A DNA stretch of 64,000 nt from positions 62,001-126,000 of the forward strand of contig CAMDUE010000007.1 of NCBI GenBank assembly GCA_945877575.1. The letters run 5' to 3'. Under the pieces are notes generated by a model. That model had not been told where the DNA came from. It saw only the letters and a program-made list of their open reading frames with translations, and did not search any database. A program made the translations under genes and the position numbers. The stretch comes from Chitinophaga pinensis. GTDB taxonomy: Bacteria > Bacteroidota > Bacteroidia > NS11-12g > UBA955. Shown piece by piece: positions 43,512 to 52,498 of this stretch. Position 1 is the stretch's first letter, and each line of letters starts with the position of its first letter.

Positions 43512-44807
43512 ATGGCATATTTTTTTACTTCAGAATCTGTGAGCGAAGGCCATCCAGATAAAGTGGCTGACCAAATATCTGACGCGTTAATTGATCATTT
43601 CTTGGCATATGACCCCAGCAGTAAGGTTGCATGCGAAACTTTGGTAACTACCGGCCAGGTAGTTTTGGCAGGTGAAGTTAAGTCTGACGCTTATTTGGAT
43701 GTTCAGAAAATTGCTCGTGAAGTGATTGCAAAAATTGGTTATACCAAAAGTGAATACATGTTTGACGCTAGCAGTTGCGGTGTATTGAGTGCAATTCACG
43801 AACAAAGTCCTGATATCAATCAGGGTGTTGAGCGCAAGAATCCTGAAGAACAGGGTGCTGGTGACCAAGGTATGATGTTTGGTTATGCAAACAACGAAAC
43901 TGAAAATTACATGCCTTTGCCATTGATGTTGGCACATATGATTTTGGAGGAATTGGCAGCGATTCGCAGAGAGAATTCTCACATTACTTATTTGCGTCCA
44001 GATGCAAAGAGCCAAGTGACTTTGGAATATTCTGATGATCACAAGCCTTTGAGAATTGATACTATTGTAATTTCTACTCAACATGATGATTTTATCAAGC
44101 CTGAGAATGATAGTAAAGAGGCTCAAGATAAAGCGGATGATGCTATCTTAGCTAAGATTGCACATGATTTAAAGACTATTTTGATGCCAAGAATCATCCA
44201 TAAGTTGGGTGATAAATTGGCTTATTTGTTTGAAGGAGATATTAAATATCACATCAATCCAACAGGTAAATTTGTAATTGGTGGACCTCACGGTGATACC
44301 GGTTTGACAGGAAGAAAAATTATTGTTGATACTTACGGTGGACGCGGTGCACACGGTGGAGGAGCATTTTCAGGTAAAGATCCTAGTAAGGTAGATAGAA
44401 GTGCTGCTTATGCTACACGACACATTGCAAAAAATATTGTTGCAGCAGGTTTGTGTGATACAGCATTGGTTCAAGTGAGTTACGCTATTGGTGTTGCAAG
44501 ACCCGTAGGTTTGTTTGTTGACACTTATGGTACCGCTAAAGTGGGTATGACTGATGGAGAAATTGCAGCGAAATTGTTGGAAATGCCTGAATTCGATTTG
44601 CGTCCCTATTTCATTGAGCAGCGTTTCAATTTGAGAAGCCCCATTTATTTGGAAACAGCGGCATACGGACACATGGGTAGACCTTGTGAGACGGTGACAA
44701 AGGTATTCAATAAGGGCAGCAAGAATGAGAAATCGGTGTCAGTGAAGTTGTTCCCATGGGAAGAATTGAACGCGGTTTCTGCGGTTAAATCTGCTTTTGG
44801 TCTGTAA
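43512..44807 (+). CDS. metK: S-adenosylmethionine synthase
   Basis: Makes SAM from methionine and ATP. 431 aa, somewhat longer than E. coli MetK but usual for Bacteroidota. [18 protein letters not shown] (N-terminal ATP/Mg site), [12 protein letters not shown], and [21 protein letters not shown] are intact. Followed after 49 bp by glmS. Confidence 0.96.
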   Translation: MAYFFTSESVSEGHPDKVADQISDALIDHFLAYDPSSKVACETLVTTGQVVLAGEVKSDAYLDVQKIAREVIAKIGYTKSEYMFDASSCGVLSAIHEQSPDINQGVERKNPEEQGAGDQGMMFGYANNETENYMPLPLMLAHMILEELAAIRRENSHITYLRPDAKSQVTLEYSDDHKPLRIDTIVISTQHDDFIKPENDSKEAQDKADDAILAKIAHDLKTILMPRIIHKLGDKLAYLFEGDIKYHINPTGKFVIGGPHGDTGLTGRKIIVDTYGGRGAHGGGAFSGKDPSKVDRSAAYATRHIAKNIVAAGLCDTALVQVSYAIGVARPVGLFVDTYGTAKVGMTDGEIAAKLLEMPEFDLRPYFIEQRFNLRSPIYLETAAYGHMGRPCETVTKVFNKGSKNEKSVSVKLFPWEELNAVSAVKSAFGL

Positions 44808-44820
44808 AAACGAATAATAG

Positions 44821-44848
44821 TCCCCCGAAAAAACGTCCCCCGAAAAAA
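44821..44848. repeat. Two 13-bp TCCCCCGAAAAAA copies before glmS
   Basis: TCCCCCGAAAAAA at 44821-44833 and 44836-44848, a 15-bp period, in the metK-glmS gap. The same 13-mer also occurs at 28373 and 54053. Confidence 0.85.
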
Positions 44849-44856
44849 GAAAAAAT

Positions 44857-46698
44857 ATGTGTGGAATTGTAGGATATATTGGTAAAAGAGAAGCTTATCC
44901 CATTGTAATTAAGGGTTTGAAGCGCCTTGAATACCGTGGTTATGACAGTGCAGGAGTTGCTTTATTGAACGGCGACATGCGCATTTATAAGACCAAAGGA
45001 AAGGTGGCTAACCTTGAAGAATTAGTGGGTAAAAGCGATGTGAGTGCACATATTGGAATGGGACACACGCGTTGGGCAACCCACGGGGAGCCTAATGACG
45101 CGAACGCTCATCCGCATTTGAGTGATTCGGGCGATTTGAGTATTATTCACAACGGAATTATAGAAAATTACGCAACCCTCAAGGAAGGGTTGTTGCAGCG
45201 AGGGCATAAGTTTAGCAGCGATACTGATACGGAGGTTTTGGCGCATCTGATTGAAGATGTGATGCAAAATGCAAAGTTGAGTTTGGCAGATGCGGTGAGG
45301 GCATCGTTGAAGCAAGTTGTTGGAGCTTATGCCATCGTGATTTTGAGTAAAAACCATCCTGAGCACGTGATTGCAGCAAGAAAAGGCAGTCCGTTGGTGG
45401 TTGGAATAGGTTCAGACAGGGGCGAGTATTTCTTTGCATCGGATGCAACGCCCATTGTAGAGTATACGAAGAAAGTGGTTTACTTGAAAGATGGTGAAAT
45501 TGCCATTGTAGAGAACCAAGAAATGATCATCAAGAGTATTGACAATGTAGTTCAAGTGCCTTATGTTCAAGAACTTGAATTGAATTTGGAGCAGTTGGAA
45601 AAGGGTGGATATGAGCATTTTATGCTTAAGGAAATCTATGAGCAGCCGAAATCAATTTTTGATAGTTACCGAGGAAGATTTGACGCGCCTACCGGCACAT
45701 TCCACATGCGTAGTTTGGAAGAGCATGCTGATAAGTTGAAGGATATAAAGCGATTAATTTTAATTGGTTGTGGTACTAGTTGGCACGCAGGGTTGGTAGC
45801 AGAATATTTGTTTGAAGACTTTGCTCGTTTGCCTGTGGAGGTAGAATATGCATCGGAGTTCAGATATAGAAATCCAGTTTTATACTCAGATGACTTGGTA
45901 GTAGCCATTTCACAGAGTGGAGAAACGGCAGATACCTTAGCGGCGATGGACCTATCTAAGCGCAAGAGTGCTACGGTATTTGGAGTTTGTAATGTGGTTG
46001 GAAGCAGTATTCCTCGTTTGAGTGATGCGGGTGCTTATACCCATGCTGGACCTGAAATTGGTGTGGCCAGTACCAAAGCGTTTACGGCACAAGTGACTGT
46101 TTTAACGTTGTTGGCGTTGGGGATTGCCAAATTGAGAGGTACGATGAGCATTCAAGCTATTTCGGAAGTGATGAAGGAGTTGGAGCAAATTCCAGCTAAA
46201 ATTGAGAAGGCATTAAAGTTGAATGACGAAATTGTAGAGCTATCGAAATTGTACAAGGACTCTCGTAATTTCCTTTATTTGGGACGTGGATATAATTTCC
46301 CGGTAGCCTTAGAAGGGGCTTTGAAATTGAAGGAGATCAGTTACATTCACGCTGAGGGTTATCCAGCAGCAGAAATGAAACACGGACCCATTGCCTTGAT
46401 AGATGCCGAAATGCCTGTGGTGGTGATTGCTACAAATAGTGAGCACTACGAAAAGGTGGTGAGCAATATTCAAGAAGTAAAGGCTCGCAAGGGAAGAGTT
46501 ATTGCGGTTGTTTCTGAAGGCAATAAGACGTTGAATTCTTTGGTAGACCACGTAATTGAAGTTCCCGAAACGATTGAAGCTTTGAGTCCGTTGATTAATA
46601 CCATTCCATTGCAGCTATTGAGTTACCACATAGCGGTAATGAGGGGTTGCAACGTTGACCAGCCAAGAAACTTGGCGAAGAGCGTTACGGTGGAGTAG
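44857..46698 (+). CDS. glmS: Glutamine--fructose-6-phosphate aminotransferase (isomerizing)
   Basis: First step to UDP-GlcNAc for peptidoglycan and LPS. 613 aa. N-terminal glutaminase with catalytic Cys2 (MCGIVGYIG), then two SIS domains (GCGTSWHAGLVAEYL; SQSGETADT; LGRGYNFPVALEGALKLKE) and the C-terminal PRNLAKSVTVE loop. The 49-bp upstream gap is too short for a glmS ribozyme. Confidence 0.96.
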   Translation: MCGIVGYIGKREAYPIVIKGLKRLEYRGYDSAGVALLNGDMRIYKTKGKVANLEELVGKSDVSAHIGMGHTRWATHGEPNDANAHPHLSDSGDLSIIHNGIIENYATLKEGLLQRGHKFSSDTDTEVLAHLIEDVMQNAKLSLADAVRASLKQVVGAYAIVILSKNHPEHVIAARKGSPLVVGIGSDRGEYFFASDATPIVEYTKKVVYLKDGEIAIVENQEMIIKSIDNVVQVPYVQELELNLEQLEKGGYEHFMLKEIYEQPKSIFDSYRGRFDAPTGTFHMRSLEEHADKLKDIKRLILIGCGTSWHAGLVAEYLFEDFARLPVEVEYASEFRYRNPVLYSDDLVVAISQSGETADTLAAMDLSKRKSATVFGVCNVVGSSIPRLSDAGAYTHAGPEIGVASTKAFTAQVTVLTLLALGIAKLRGTMSIQAISEVMKELEQIPAKIEKALKLNDEIVELSKLYKDSRNFLYLGRGYNFPVALEGALKLKEISYIHAEGYPAAEMKHGPIALIDAEMPVVVIATNSEHYEKVVSNIQEVKARKGRVIAVVSEGNKTLNSLVDHVIEVPETIEALSPLINTIPLQLLSYHIAVMRGCNVDQPRNLAKSVTVE

Positions 46699-46703
46699 AT
46701 ACA

Positions 46704-47960
46704 CTACTGTTTATCAATTTTGTAAACTCTACCTGCATCTGTAATGGCGTAAAGTGCGCCATCAGATCCCTGAGTAATATCTCTAAATCGCTGTTGTTCA
46801 GAAACTAGGAGGCGTTCTTCGCCGAGGACTTTGTTATTATGAACATGTAGTCGAGCAATGTGAGTACCTCCGAGAGCTCCAACAAATAAGTTATTTTGCC
46901 ATTCCGGTATTTTGTTTCCCTTGTAAAAAGTCATTCCGCTGGGTGATATAGCAGGGTCCCAATAGTACACGGGTTGCTCCATGTTTTCTTTTTGTTGGAT
47001 GCCTTGACCTACTTTTTGTCCACTATATTCTATACCATAGGTAATGACAGGCCAACCGTAATTTTTGCCTGGGTTCAGTAAATTGATTTCATCGCCTGCC
47101 TTTGGTCCGAATTCCCCTAACCAAATTTGTCCAGTTATGGGATGGATGGCTAAACCTTGTGGATTGCGATGTCCCATGGTGTAAAGTTCTTCTAGAGCAC
47201 CTGTACCATCGAATTTCGGATTGTTTGGAGCTGGTTGGCCTTCTGCAGTGATGCGAATTACCTTTCCAAGGCTGCTTGAAACAGATTGTGCTTGGTTCCT
47301 GATGTTTGCGTCTGATCGTTCTCCTAGGCTTATCAATAGGTTTCCGGAATTGTCCATTACAATGCGAGCACCAAAGTGCAGGTTGCCGTTATACGGAGTA
47401 TTAGATCGGTAAATTACCGATACAGATTCCAAAGCGTCTTCGTTTTCGGATAGTCTGCCTTTTGCTACTGATGTAATGCTTCCCCCGGAAATACTTTCTG
47501 AGAATGCCCAGTAGAGCATCCTGTTTGACATGAAATTTGGATCAACACAAATCCCTAAAAGCCCACCCTGACCGGAGTAATAAACTGGAGGGATATTGGC
47601 AATATTTCCGCTGAGAACTCCATCGGTTGTCATAGTGCGCATAGTGCCTCCTTGTTCGGTTATAATTAGTTTTCCGTTAGGCAATGCGGCAATTCCCCAT
47701 GGATCTTTTAGGTTGTTGTTGAGGATTTGAAATTGGAATGGAGTTTTTGTTTTAAGACTTCCAACGCGGGTTTGTCCAATGAATGCAGGCGCGTATTTCG
47801 TCACTGTGGGTCTGGTCTCAACGGGTGAACCAAGTTCCAAAGTAATGGTTGAATCTTTGGGATTCGGATTTTTGTTATTGGGGGATTCCTTTTCTTTACA
47901 AGCACTAAACTCAATTAAAAAGATACAAGCGATGGCAAATTGGATGGCAGACTTTTGCAT
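46704..47960 (-). CDS. PQQ-dependent aldose sugar dehydrogenase-like lipoprotein
   Basis: 418 aa beta-propeller of the soluble glucose dehydrogenase/YliI family, oxidising sugars to lactones outside the cytoplasm. Lipobox FSAC with Cys21. PWGIAALPNGKLIITEQGG, GGLLGICVDPNF, MGHRNPQGLAIHP and GEFGPKAGDEIN are family motifs. PQQ synthesis genes are not in the window. A one-mismatch promoter box (TATCATTG) lies 4 nt upstream. Confidence 0.87.
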   Translation of the reverse strand: MQKSAIQFAIACIFLIEFSACKEKESPNNKNPNPKDSTITLELGSPVETRPTVTKYAPAFIGQTRVGSLKTKTPFQFQILNNNLKDPWGIAALPNGKLIITEQGGTMRTMTTDGVLSGNIANIPPVYYSGQGGLLGICVDPNFMSNRMLYWAFSESISGGSITSVAKGRLSENEDALESVSVIYRSNTPYNGNLHFGARIVMDNSGNLLISLGERSDANIRNQAQSVSSSLGKVIRITAEGQPAPNNPKFDGTGALEELYTMGHRNPQGLAIHPITGQIWLGEFGPKAGDEINLLNPGKNYGWPVITYGIEYSGQKVGQGIQQKENMEQPVYYWDPAISPSGMTFYKGNKIPEWQNNLFVGALGGTHIARLHVHNNKVLGEERLLVSEQQRFRDITQGSDGALYAITDAGRVYKIDKQ

Positions 47961-48078
47961 TTGGCAATGATAGTTTTAATATCAGAGGAGTTGGATTTTT
48001 GTTATGTCATATTTTGATAAGTATTTATAAATCTACAATCTGCAACGTGTGTATAATTGAAAAGATGTGTATATTTAA

Positions 48079-48270
48079 TTTGTAAAAAAACGAATCAATA
48101 TCACCTTAGACTCCTATTTGCATGAAAAATGCAGTCGCCTGACGGGGAATTTGAGTCAGCTGATTGAAGATCTTCTCGAAAAACATGTTGCAGATACAAT
48201 AGTATCTGTTGCCGAAGAGCCTGCAGAGTATTATGTAAAGTCGCACATTGAATATGAACTTAAAGATTCG
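48079..48270 (+). pseudogene. Ribbon-helix-helix antitoxin remnant
   Basis: The open frame reads KKRINITLDSYL then a helix NLSQLIEDLLEKHVADT, the pattern of small ribbon-helix-helix antitoxins. The conserved beta strand lies upstream of the only usable start (TTG 48118), and no ATG, GTG or TTG precedes it; ATT 48079 is the only candidate. The frame runs without a stop into the next antitoxin, so it looks like an eroded antitoxin fused in frame to its neighbour. The 47961-48078 gap shows nothing else. Confidence 0.5.
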
Positions 48271-48468
48271 ATGGCGTTTCAAGTCTTTCAACAATTGAAA
48301 GGACAACCCCAAAAATTACAGTCGGAGGTATTGAATTATGTAAAATATCTGCTTTCACAGGAAGCAACCAATACCAGATTTAAAAACAGGTTAGAGCCGG
48401 GGCTTTTGAAAGGACAAATTAAAATGTCTGATGATTTCAATGATTCAATTTCAAATTATCCCCATTGA
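48271..48468 (+). CDS. VapB-like (DUF2281-type) antitoxin
   Basis: 65 aa. FQQLKGQPQKLQSEVLNYVKYLL then LEPGLLKGQIKMSDDFND match the DUF2281 antitoxins usually paired with PIN-domain toxins; the KGQIKMSDDF tail is the toxin-wrapping segment. The usual ending (DEPLEDF-like) is replaced by DSISNYPH, apparently because a deletion joined it to the toxin remnant. It has no intact partner here. The ATG is supported by its alignment to the family's usual start. Confidence 0.65.
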   Translation: MAFQVFQQLKGQPQKLQSEVLNYVKYLLSQEATNTRFKNRLEPGLLKGQIKMSDDFNDSISNYPH

Positions 48469-48631
48469 TGAAAGAGCCATTGACAATTTGGGAGAAATTC
48501 CTTTCATACATAAAGACCCCTTTGACCGATTGCTGATAGCAACGTGTTTGACTCAGGATTTGATGTTGATTTCAACAGACGGGAGTATGAAGGGGTATGA
48601 AGATTCAATCGGTTTGAAATTATTGAGTTAA
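48431..48631 (+). pseudogene. Truncated PIN-domain (VapC-like) toxin
   Basis: 66-residue open frame overlapping the antitoxin end. It matches only the C-terminal half of VapC-type PIN ribonucleases: IPIDERAIDNLGEIPFIHKDPFDRLLIATC and ISTDG with two of the metal-binding Asp (shown partially). The N-terminal half with the LLDT(H/N) Asp and the central Glu is missing, so it cannot be an active nuclease. Confidence 0.7.
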
Positions 48632-48638
48632 GATTAAT

Positions 48639-48646
48639 TACTTTTG
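48639..48646 (+). promoter_or_regulatory. TAnnTTTG box of the methyltransferase gene
   Basis: TACTTTTG, 4 nt before ATG 48651. Confidence 0.6.
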
Positions 48647-48650
48647 CCCC

Positions 48651-49553
48651 ATGAGTATTGCCTCAACCATTTTAAAGAGATTATTTCTTCCGCCTCATAT
48701 TTTTAGAGTCATCAGATTGCAGCGCAATCGCAAGAAGCACGACAGATCTGCTGATGATGCACAATTGAAGTTGTATCACGATATTTTGCCAGGAGATTAT
48801 CTGCATTATGGTTATTTCGAAAATCCAGATATACACCCTCTAGATATGTCTTTCAGGATGATCTATGAAGCCCAAGATAATTATGGTAAGAAGTTAACTT
48901 CGTTGATTACCGATTTCGAAAATCCGGTGTTTGATGTGGGATGCGGCATGGGTGGATTGTTGGGCCAGATGAATTCAATGAACTTAAAAGCCATCGGATT
49001 GACGCCCGATGTGAATCAAGTCAAACACATCAGAGCGAAATATCCGAATGAGGTGATACATTCAAAGTTTGAAGAATTTGATTCAACGGGTTATGAGAAG
49101 CACTTTGGAACGTTCATTACCTCAGAATCTCTGCAGTATTTGAAGTTGGATAAGGCTTTGCCTTTGATACAGAAGGTTTTAAAAGAGGGTGGTAAATGGA
49201 TTGCCTGCGATTATTTTAAAACGGGTGTAAAAGGTGAAAAGAGCGGACATAATTGGGAAATGTTTGAGCAAAAGTTGAAGGATAACGGATTTAAAATCAC
49301 GTTTCAAGAAGATATTACCAAACATATTTTGCCCACCATTGGGTACGCTCATCATTGGGCAACCAAAATCGGAGTGCCCCTTAAAAATTATGGTATAGGC
49401 AAGTTGAAGGTGAAAGCACCTGGTATTTATTATGCTCTAGAAACTGTGTTGCCTGAAATAGATGCAAAAATAGAGAAGAACATTCAGACGGTTGACCCCG
49501 AAGTATTTGCTGCCAACAAGAGGTATATCTTGATGGTCATCGAAAGGGCCTAA
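48651..49553 (+). CDS. Class I SAM-dependent methyltransferase
   Basis: 300 aa. VFDVGCGMGGLLGQM (about residues 93-107) is SAM motif I. DYLHYGYFENPDIHPLDMSF upstream resembles the coclaurine/cyclopropane-synthase-like branch, and ACDYFKTG lies at motif III. Acts on an unknown small molecule or lipid. Lies 19 bp after the TA remnant and 2 bp from a convergent lipoprotein gene. Confidence 0.8.
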   Translation: MSIASTILKRLFLPPHIFRVIRLQRNRKKHDRSADDAQLKLYHDILPGDYLHYGYFENPDIHPLDMSFRMIYEAQDNYGKKLTSLITDFENPVFDVGCGMGGLLGQMNSMNLKAIGLTPDVNQVKHIRAKYPNEVIHSKFEEFDSTGYEKHFGTFITSESLQYLKLDKALPLIQKVLKEGGKWIACDYFKTGVKGEKSGHNWEMFEQKLKDNGFKITFQEDITKHILPTIGYAHHWATKIGVPLKNYGIGKLKVKAPGIYYALETVLPEIDAKIEKNIQTVDPEVFAANKRYILMVIERA

Positions 49554-49555
49554 AC

Positions 49556-49960
49556 TTATTTCTTGCTGAGAATTCCCGATCCCAACACGGCAAATTCAGC
49601 CGTATCGTTGGCTGTGTTGATTTTGTGACTGTAATCAAAACTGCCTGTTTTTCTAATAATTTGAATTTTTTCAGTGCCGTTTGACAAAGTTTTATTGATG
49701 GTCACGATGTTTTCTGGACCAAAATAATACTTCGTATCGTCAATATTTAAATACAAACCTTCTTTGTCTTCCCACATGGTATGTGTGATGGTATCTCTGA
49801 AAAAGCGGGTATTCGTGGGATTGGAAGAGCTTCCCTTGTAAGTGTATTCGGTGAAAGCAATATCGCCTTCAAAGGTTCCTTTATTTACGGGTTTGCCTGT
49901 AATAGTTTCACAAGAGTTCAATAAGGCCAAGCTGAGGATTAATCCAAAAAAGGTTTTCAT
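49556..49960 (-). CDS. Small lipoprotein of unknown function
   Basis: 134 aa. Lipobox LNSC with Cys17. The mature part is a beta-rich domain (TFEGDIAFTEYTYKGSSSN, HTMWEDKEGLYLNIDDTKYYFG). It has its own promoter box overlapping the end of the upstream gene. Family not recognised. Confidence 0.65.
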   Translation of the reverse strand: MKTFFGLILSLALLNSCETITGKPVNKGTFEGDIAFTEYTYKGSSSNPTNTRFFRDTITHTMWEDKEGLYLNIDDTKYYFGPENIVTINKTLSNGTEKIQIIRKTGSFDYSHKINTANDTAEFAVLGSGILSKK

Positions 49961-49968
49961 AATGTTGG

Positions 49969-49976
49969 CAAAACTA
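49969..49976 (-). promoter_or_regulatory. TAnnTTTG box of the small lipoprotein gene
   Basis: TAGTTTTG on the minus strand, 8 nt before ATG 49960, overlapping the stop of the DUF5686 gene. Confidence 0.5.
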
Positions 49977-52475
49977 CCACTTATTGTTCAATCGATCGTA
50001 ATTCTGTAAGTTGATTTTAAATTGAGCAAAGGGCCTATTGAAGAGGTTTGAGTGGCCCACACAATAGTAAATTCCAATTTTGTAGCGTTCTCGCCAAATG
50101 CGAACAACCTTATCAATTCCGGCATACGCCTCAATGAAGAACATGTTTCTTCGTTCGGGTGCGTAAAGCATATTCATTCCAACAGATTCATACAGACTTA
50201 ACTTTTTAACTAAGGGAATTTTATTCAAAATTGCCCCATTGAAGTGGTGTCTATAATGAACTTCATAGAATCGCTTGAATGTGGTAAATGTGCTATCCAA
50301 GGTTTGAAAGGCGAACATGGGTGGGGTAAAAATCAAGGGGTCGCTTCGGCGCTGATATCGATAGTCAATGAGGCTTACATTACGGCGGTTCAAAAAAGCT
50401 CCGGAATTGGCTTTGATTTCACTGTTTCCAAGAAGTCCCCAGGGAAAATCATGCTCTATGGTGTATTCCAGATAATCGAGGTCAATGGTACTTTGAAGAA
50501 TTCCGGGGAGTGATTTTCGGTAAGTAACGGCGAAGGTGGGCCATGCAGAACCGAGAATTACTTTCCTGCGCGGCTCGGAAATGTATTTTTGGAAGGGGGT
50601 GTAAGACAGGGTGATACTTCCAAAAACCGCTCGATGGCTTTTGAATTGTACGGCGGTGTTATTTTCAAAAAGGCTATCTCCTGAGGCAGCAAATCGGTAC
50701 GATGAAATGTCTTTTCGGTCGCTGATTTCGGCTCTCAATCTCAGATATAAACCATTCACAATTTCCTGCCTGTGGTAAGCGGTAAAGTGATCGTGTTGAT
50801 AGAAATTATCGCGTCTAAAGACGTCAACATAGGCCGCGAACGGGTTGATGAATCCAAAATCTCTACCCACCTGAATCCAGATTCTTTTTTGTTTGTAGGG
50901 ATTGTATAGGGTGGTGAAAATGATGTTTCCTCTGATGTCTCGATTCAGTACACCGTAAGACAAATTAGGCACGAGCCTCACGGTTTTCTTGTTTTCGAAG
51001 GTTTTTTCGAGGGCGCAGAAAAATACCCCGCGTCCGCCGCCAGGCCACCAAGGTTGGTAGGTGATCCACAACGGCTGAAAGCCCATTTGAATGCCTTTTC
51101 TACGATCTTGGAACCCTTGTCCTTCAAGCACCAAGCTTTTGAAAGTGACTTTGTTGATGAGCCGCTCAATGGAGTCAAGATAGTCATCAGAATTATGCAC
51201 TCGCTCTATGCTGTCAGTCTGAGTAACAAACTTCTCTTCAATCACACTGAGAGGAATGGCACGATTTTGCTTCCAAAAAGCGGTGTCTTTATCGTATGCT
51301 TCTTGATCGGTTTTGCTCAGTTCTAGTCCGAAGTGCTTTTTGGGGAAGTTGGGATTTACCTGTATGTTGGAATAAATGACTTTGGTATTGCCCAAGTTCA
51401 AAGTGCTTCCAGATTTGGAAGTGTAGTCAAAGGTCTGACTGTCAATCAGTATCAGGCTGTCTTTTGTGAGTCGATAAGATTGAGTGAGTCTCATGGAATT
51501 GTATTCAGCCATGAGGTGCTGAGGGATATTTAATCGAAGTTTAGAAACATAAAAGGCGGTATCTACCAGATGTATTTCGCCGTTGAAAGTAGCGTTAGAT
51601 GTTTGTCTACCGTCAAATCTTATGATTAATGTTTTTCCGTGTTGTGAGTCGACATAGCTTTTTATGAACCGAAAACGGTAAGCAAGAAGAGCAGAGTTAG
51701 AGAGCGGAGACATGATGGGTAGAGGGCTCAAAGCGGGAAGTGACAGCAAATTTTGGTAAATGTTAAAGTCGCCGTCAAGAGTGGTTAGATAGAAAAGGCC
51801 TGATTTGTTGCCTCTAATTTTTACAGCGGTTCGCACTTCTTTCAATTTATTTGGTGGCAACCAATCGCGAGTCATGATGACCTCGGCCATATTTGCATTG
51901 ACCAGAGGCTCTGATGAGTCTTTTTTGGAATCCGCTCCAAATTCAGCCGCAATGGAAGCAGTACCTTCTTCTTGAGTTGACTTATACTTGTTCTTTCTTT
52001 GGGACGTAACTTCTTCGAAGGCCTTGATAAAAACGGTAGACGATTGAGATGGAATTCTGGATGCCCATACGTCTCTTCGATCAATGGCTTTCCGCATATA
52101 ACTCGGTCCTGGATCTTTCCATTTGGTTTTGACGTAAACGGTTTCAACCGATTCCACGGTGGGAATCATTTTGATGATTACGGTATCTGATTTTCCGTTT
52201 TGGCAGAGGTACGCAAACTCTTGTTCGCGGAATTCAATTTTTGAGAAGACCAGGTTGTAGTTGCCGTTATCAAAAGGAATTCTGAAATAACCATCAATGC
52301 CGGTTTGTCCGATTTTACGATTTTCGTTGTTGGTTTTTAAGTAGATATCTACGTATGCTAAAGGGGCTTGATTGGTATCTAAAACTAGTCCTGTCAGTTG
52401 TGATTTATAGATTTGTGCAAAGGAGGCTTGATTCAATCCAAAGAGAAATAGAATTAGACCAAAGAATTTACGCAT
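49974..52475 (-). CDS. DUF5686/carboxypeptidase-regulatory-like outer-membrane protein
   Basis: 833 aa. Signal peptide ends near SFAQ. An N-terminal carboxypeptidase-regulatory-like beta sandwich (LTGLVLDTNQAPLAYVDIYL, GYFRIPFDNGNYNLVFSKI) is followed by a long region with the strand-rich character of an outer-membrane barrel, typical of DUF5686. An in-frame ATG at 52502 overlaps the OstA stop (ATGA); ATG 52475 gives the cleaner signal peptide and is chosen. Common in Bacteroidota, function unknown, and sits next to an LPS-transport-like gene. Confidence 0.82.
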   Translation of the reverse strand: MRKFFGLILFLFGLNQASFAQIYKSQLTGLVLDTNQAPLAYVDIYLKTNNENRKIGQTGIDGYFRIPFDNGNYNLVFSKIEFREQEFAYLCQNGKSDTVIIKMIPTVESVETVYVKTKWKDPGPSYMRKAIDRRDVWASRIPSQSSTVFIKAFEEVTSQRKNKYKSTQEEGTASIAAEFGADSKKDSSEPLVNANMAEVIMTRDWLPPNKLKEVRTAVKIRGNKSGLFYLTTLDGDFNIYQNLLSLPALSPLPIMSPLSNSALLAYRFRFIKSYVDSQHGKTLIIRFDGRQTSNATFNGEIHLVDTAFYVSKLRLNIPQHLMAEYNSMRLTQSYRLTKDSLILIDSQTFDYTSKSGSTLNLGNTKVIYSNIQVNPNFPKKHFGLELSKTDQEAYDKDTAFWKQNRAIPLSVIEEKFVTQTDSIERVHNSDDYLDSIERLINKVTFKSLVLEGQGFQDRRKGIQMGFQPLWITYQPWWPGGGRGVFFCALEKTFENKKTVRLVPNLSYGVLNRDIRGNIIFTTLYNPYKQKRIWIQVGRDFGFINPFAAYVDVFRRDNFYQHDHFTAYHRQEIVNGLYLRLRAEISDRKDISSYRFAASGDSLFENNTAVQFKSHRAVFGSITLSYTPFQKYISEPRRKVILGSAWPTFAVTYRKSLPGILQSTIDLDYLEYTIEHDFPWGLLGNSEIKANSGAFLNRRNVSLIDYRYQRRSDPLIFTPPMFAFQTLDSTFTTFKRFYEVHYRHHFNGAILNKIPLVKKLSLYESVGMNMLYAPERRNMFFIEAYAGIDKVVRIWRERYKIGIYYCVGHSNLFNRPFAQFKINLQNYDRLNNKW

Positions 52476-52498
52476 TTTATATAAAACGTTTAAATTGC

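Noticed and set aside
44808-44856. glmS ribozyme
   Set aside because: The gap before glmS is only 49 bp and holds the two C5 repeats; a ribozyme needs well over 100 bp, and it is not expected in this phylum.
48118-48468. Single 116-aa protein starting at TTG 48118
   Set aside because: The conserved strand of its first part lies before the TTG, and its second part matches a complete small antitoxin from ATG 48271; better read as a remnant plus an antitoxin.
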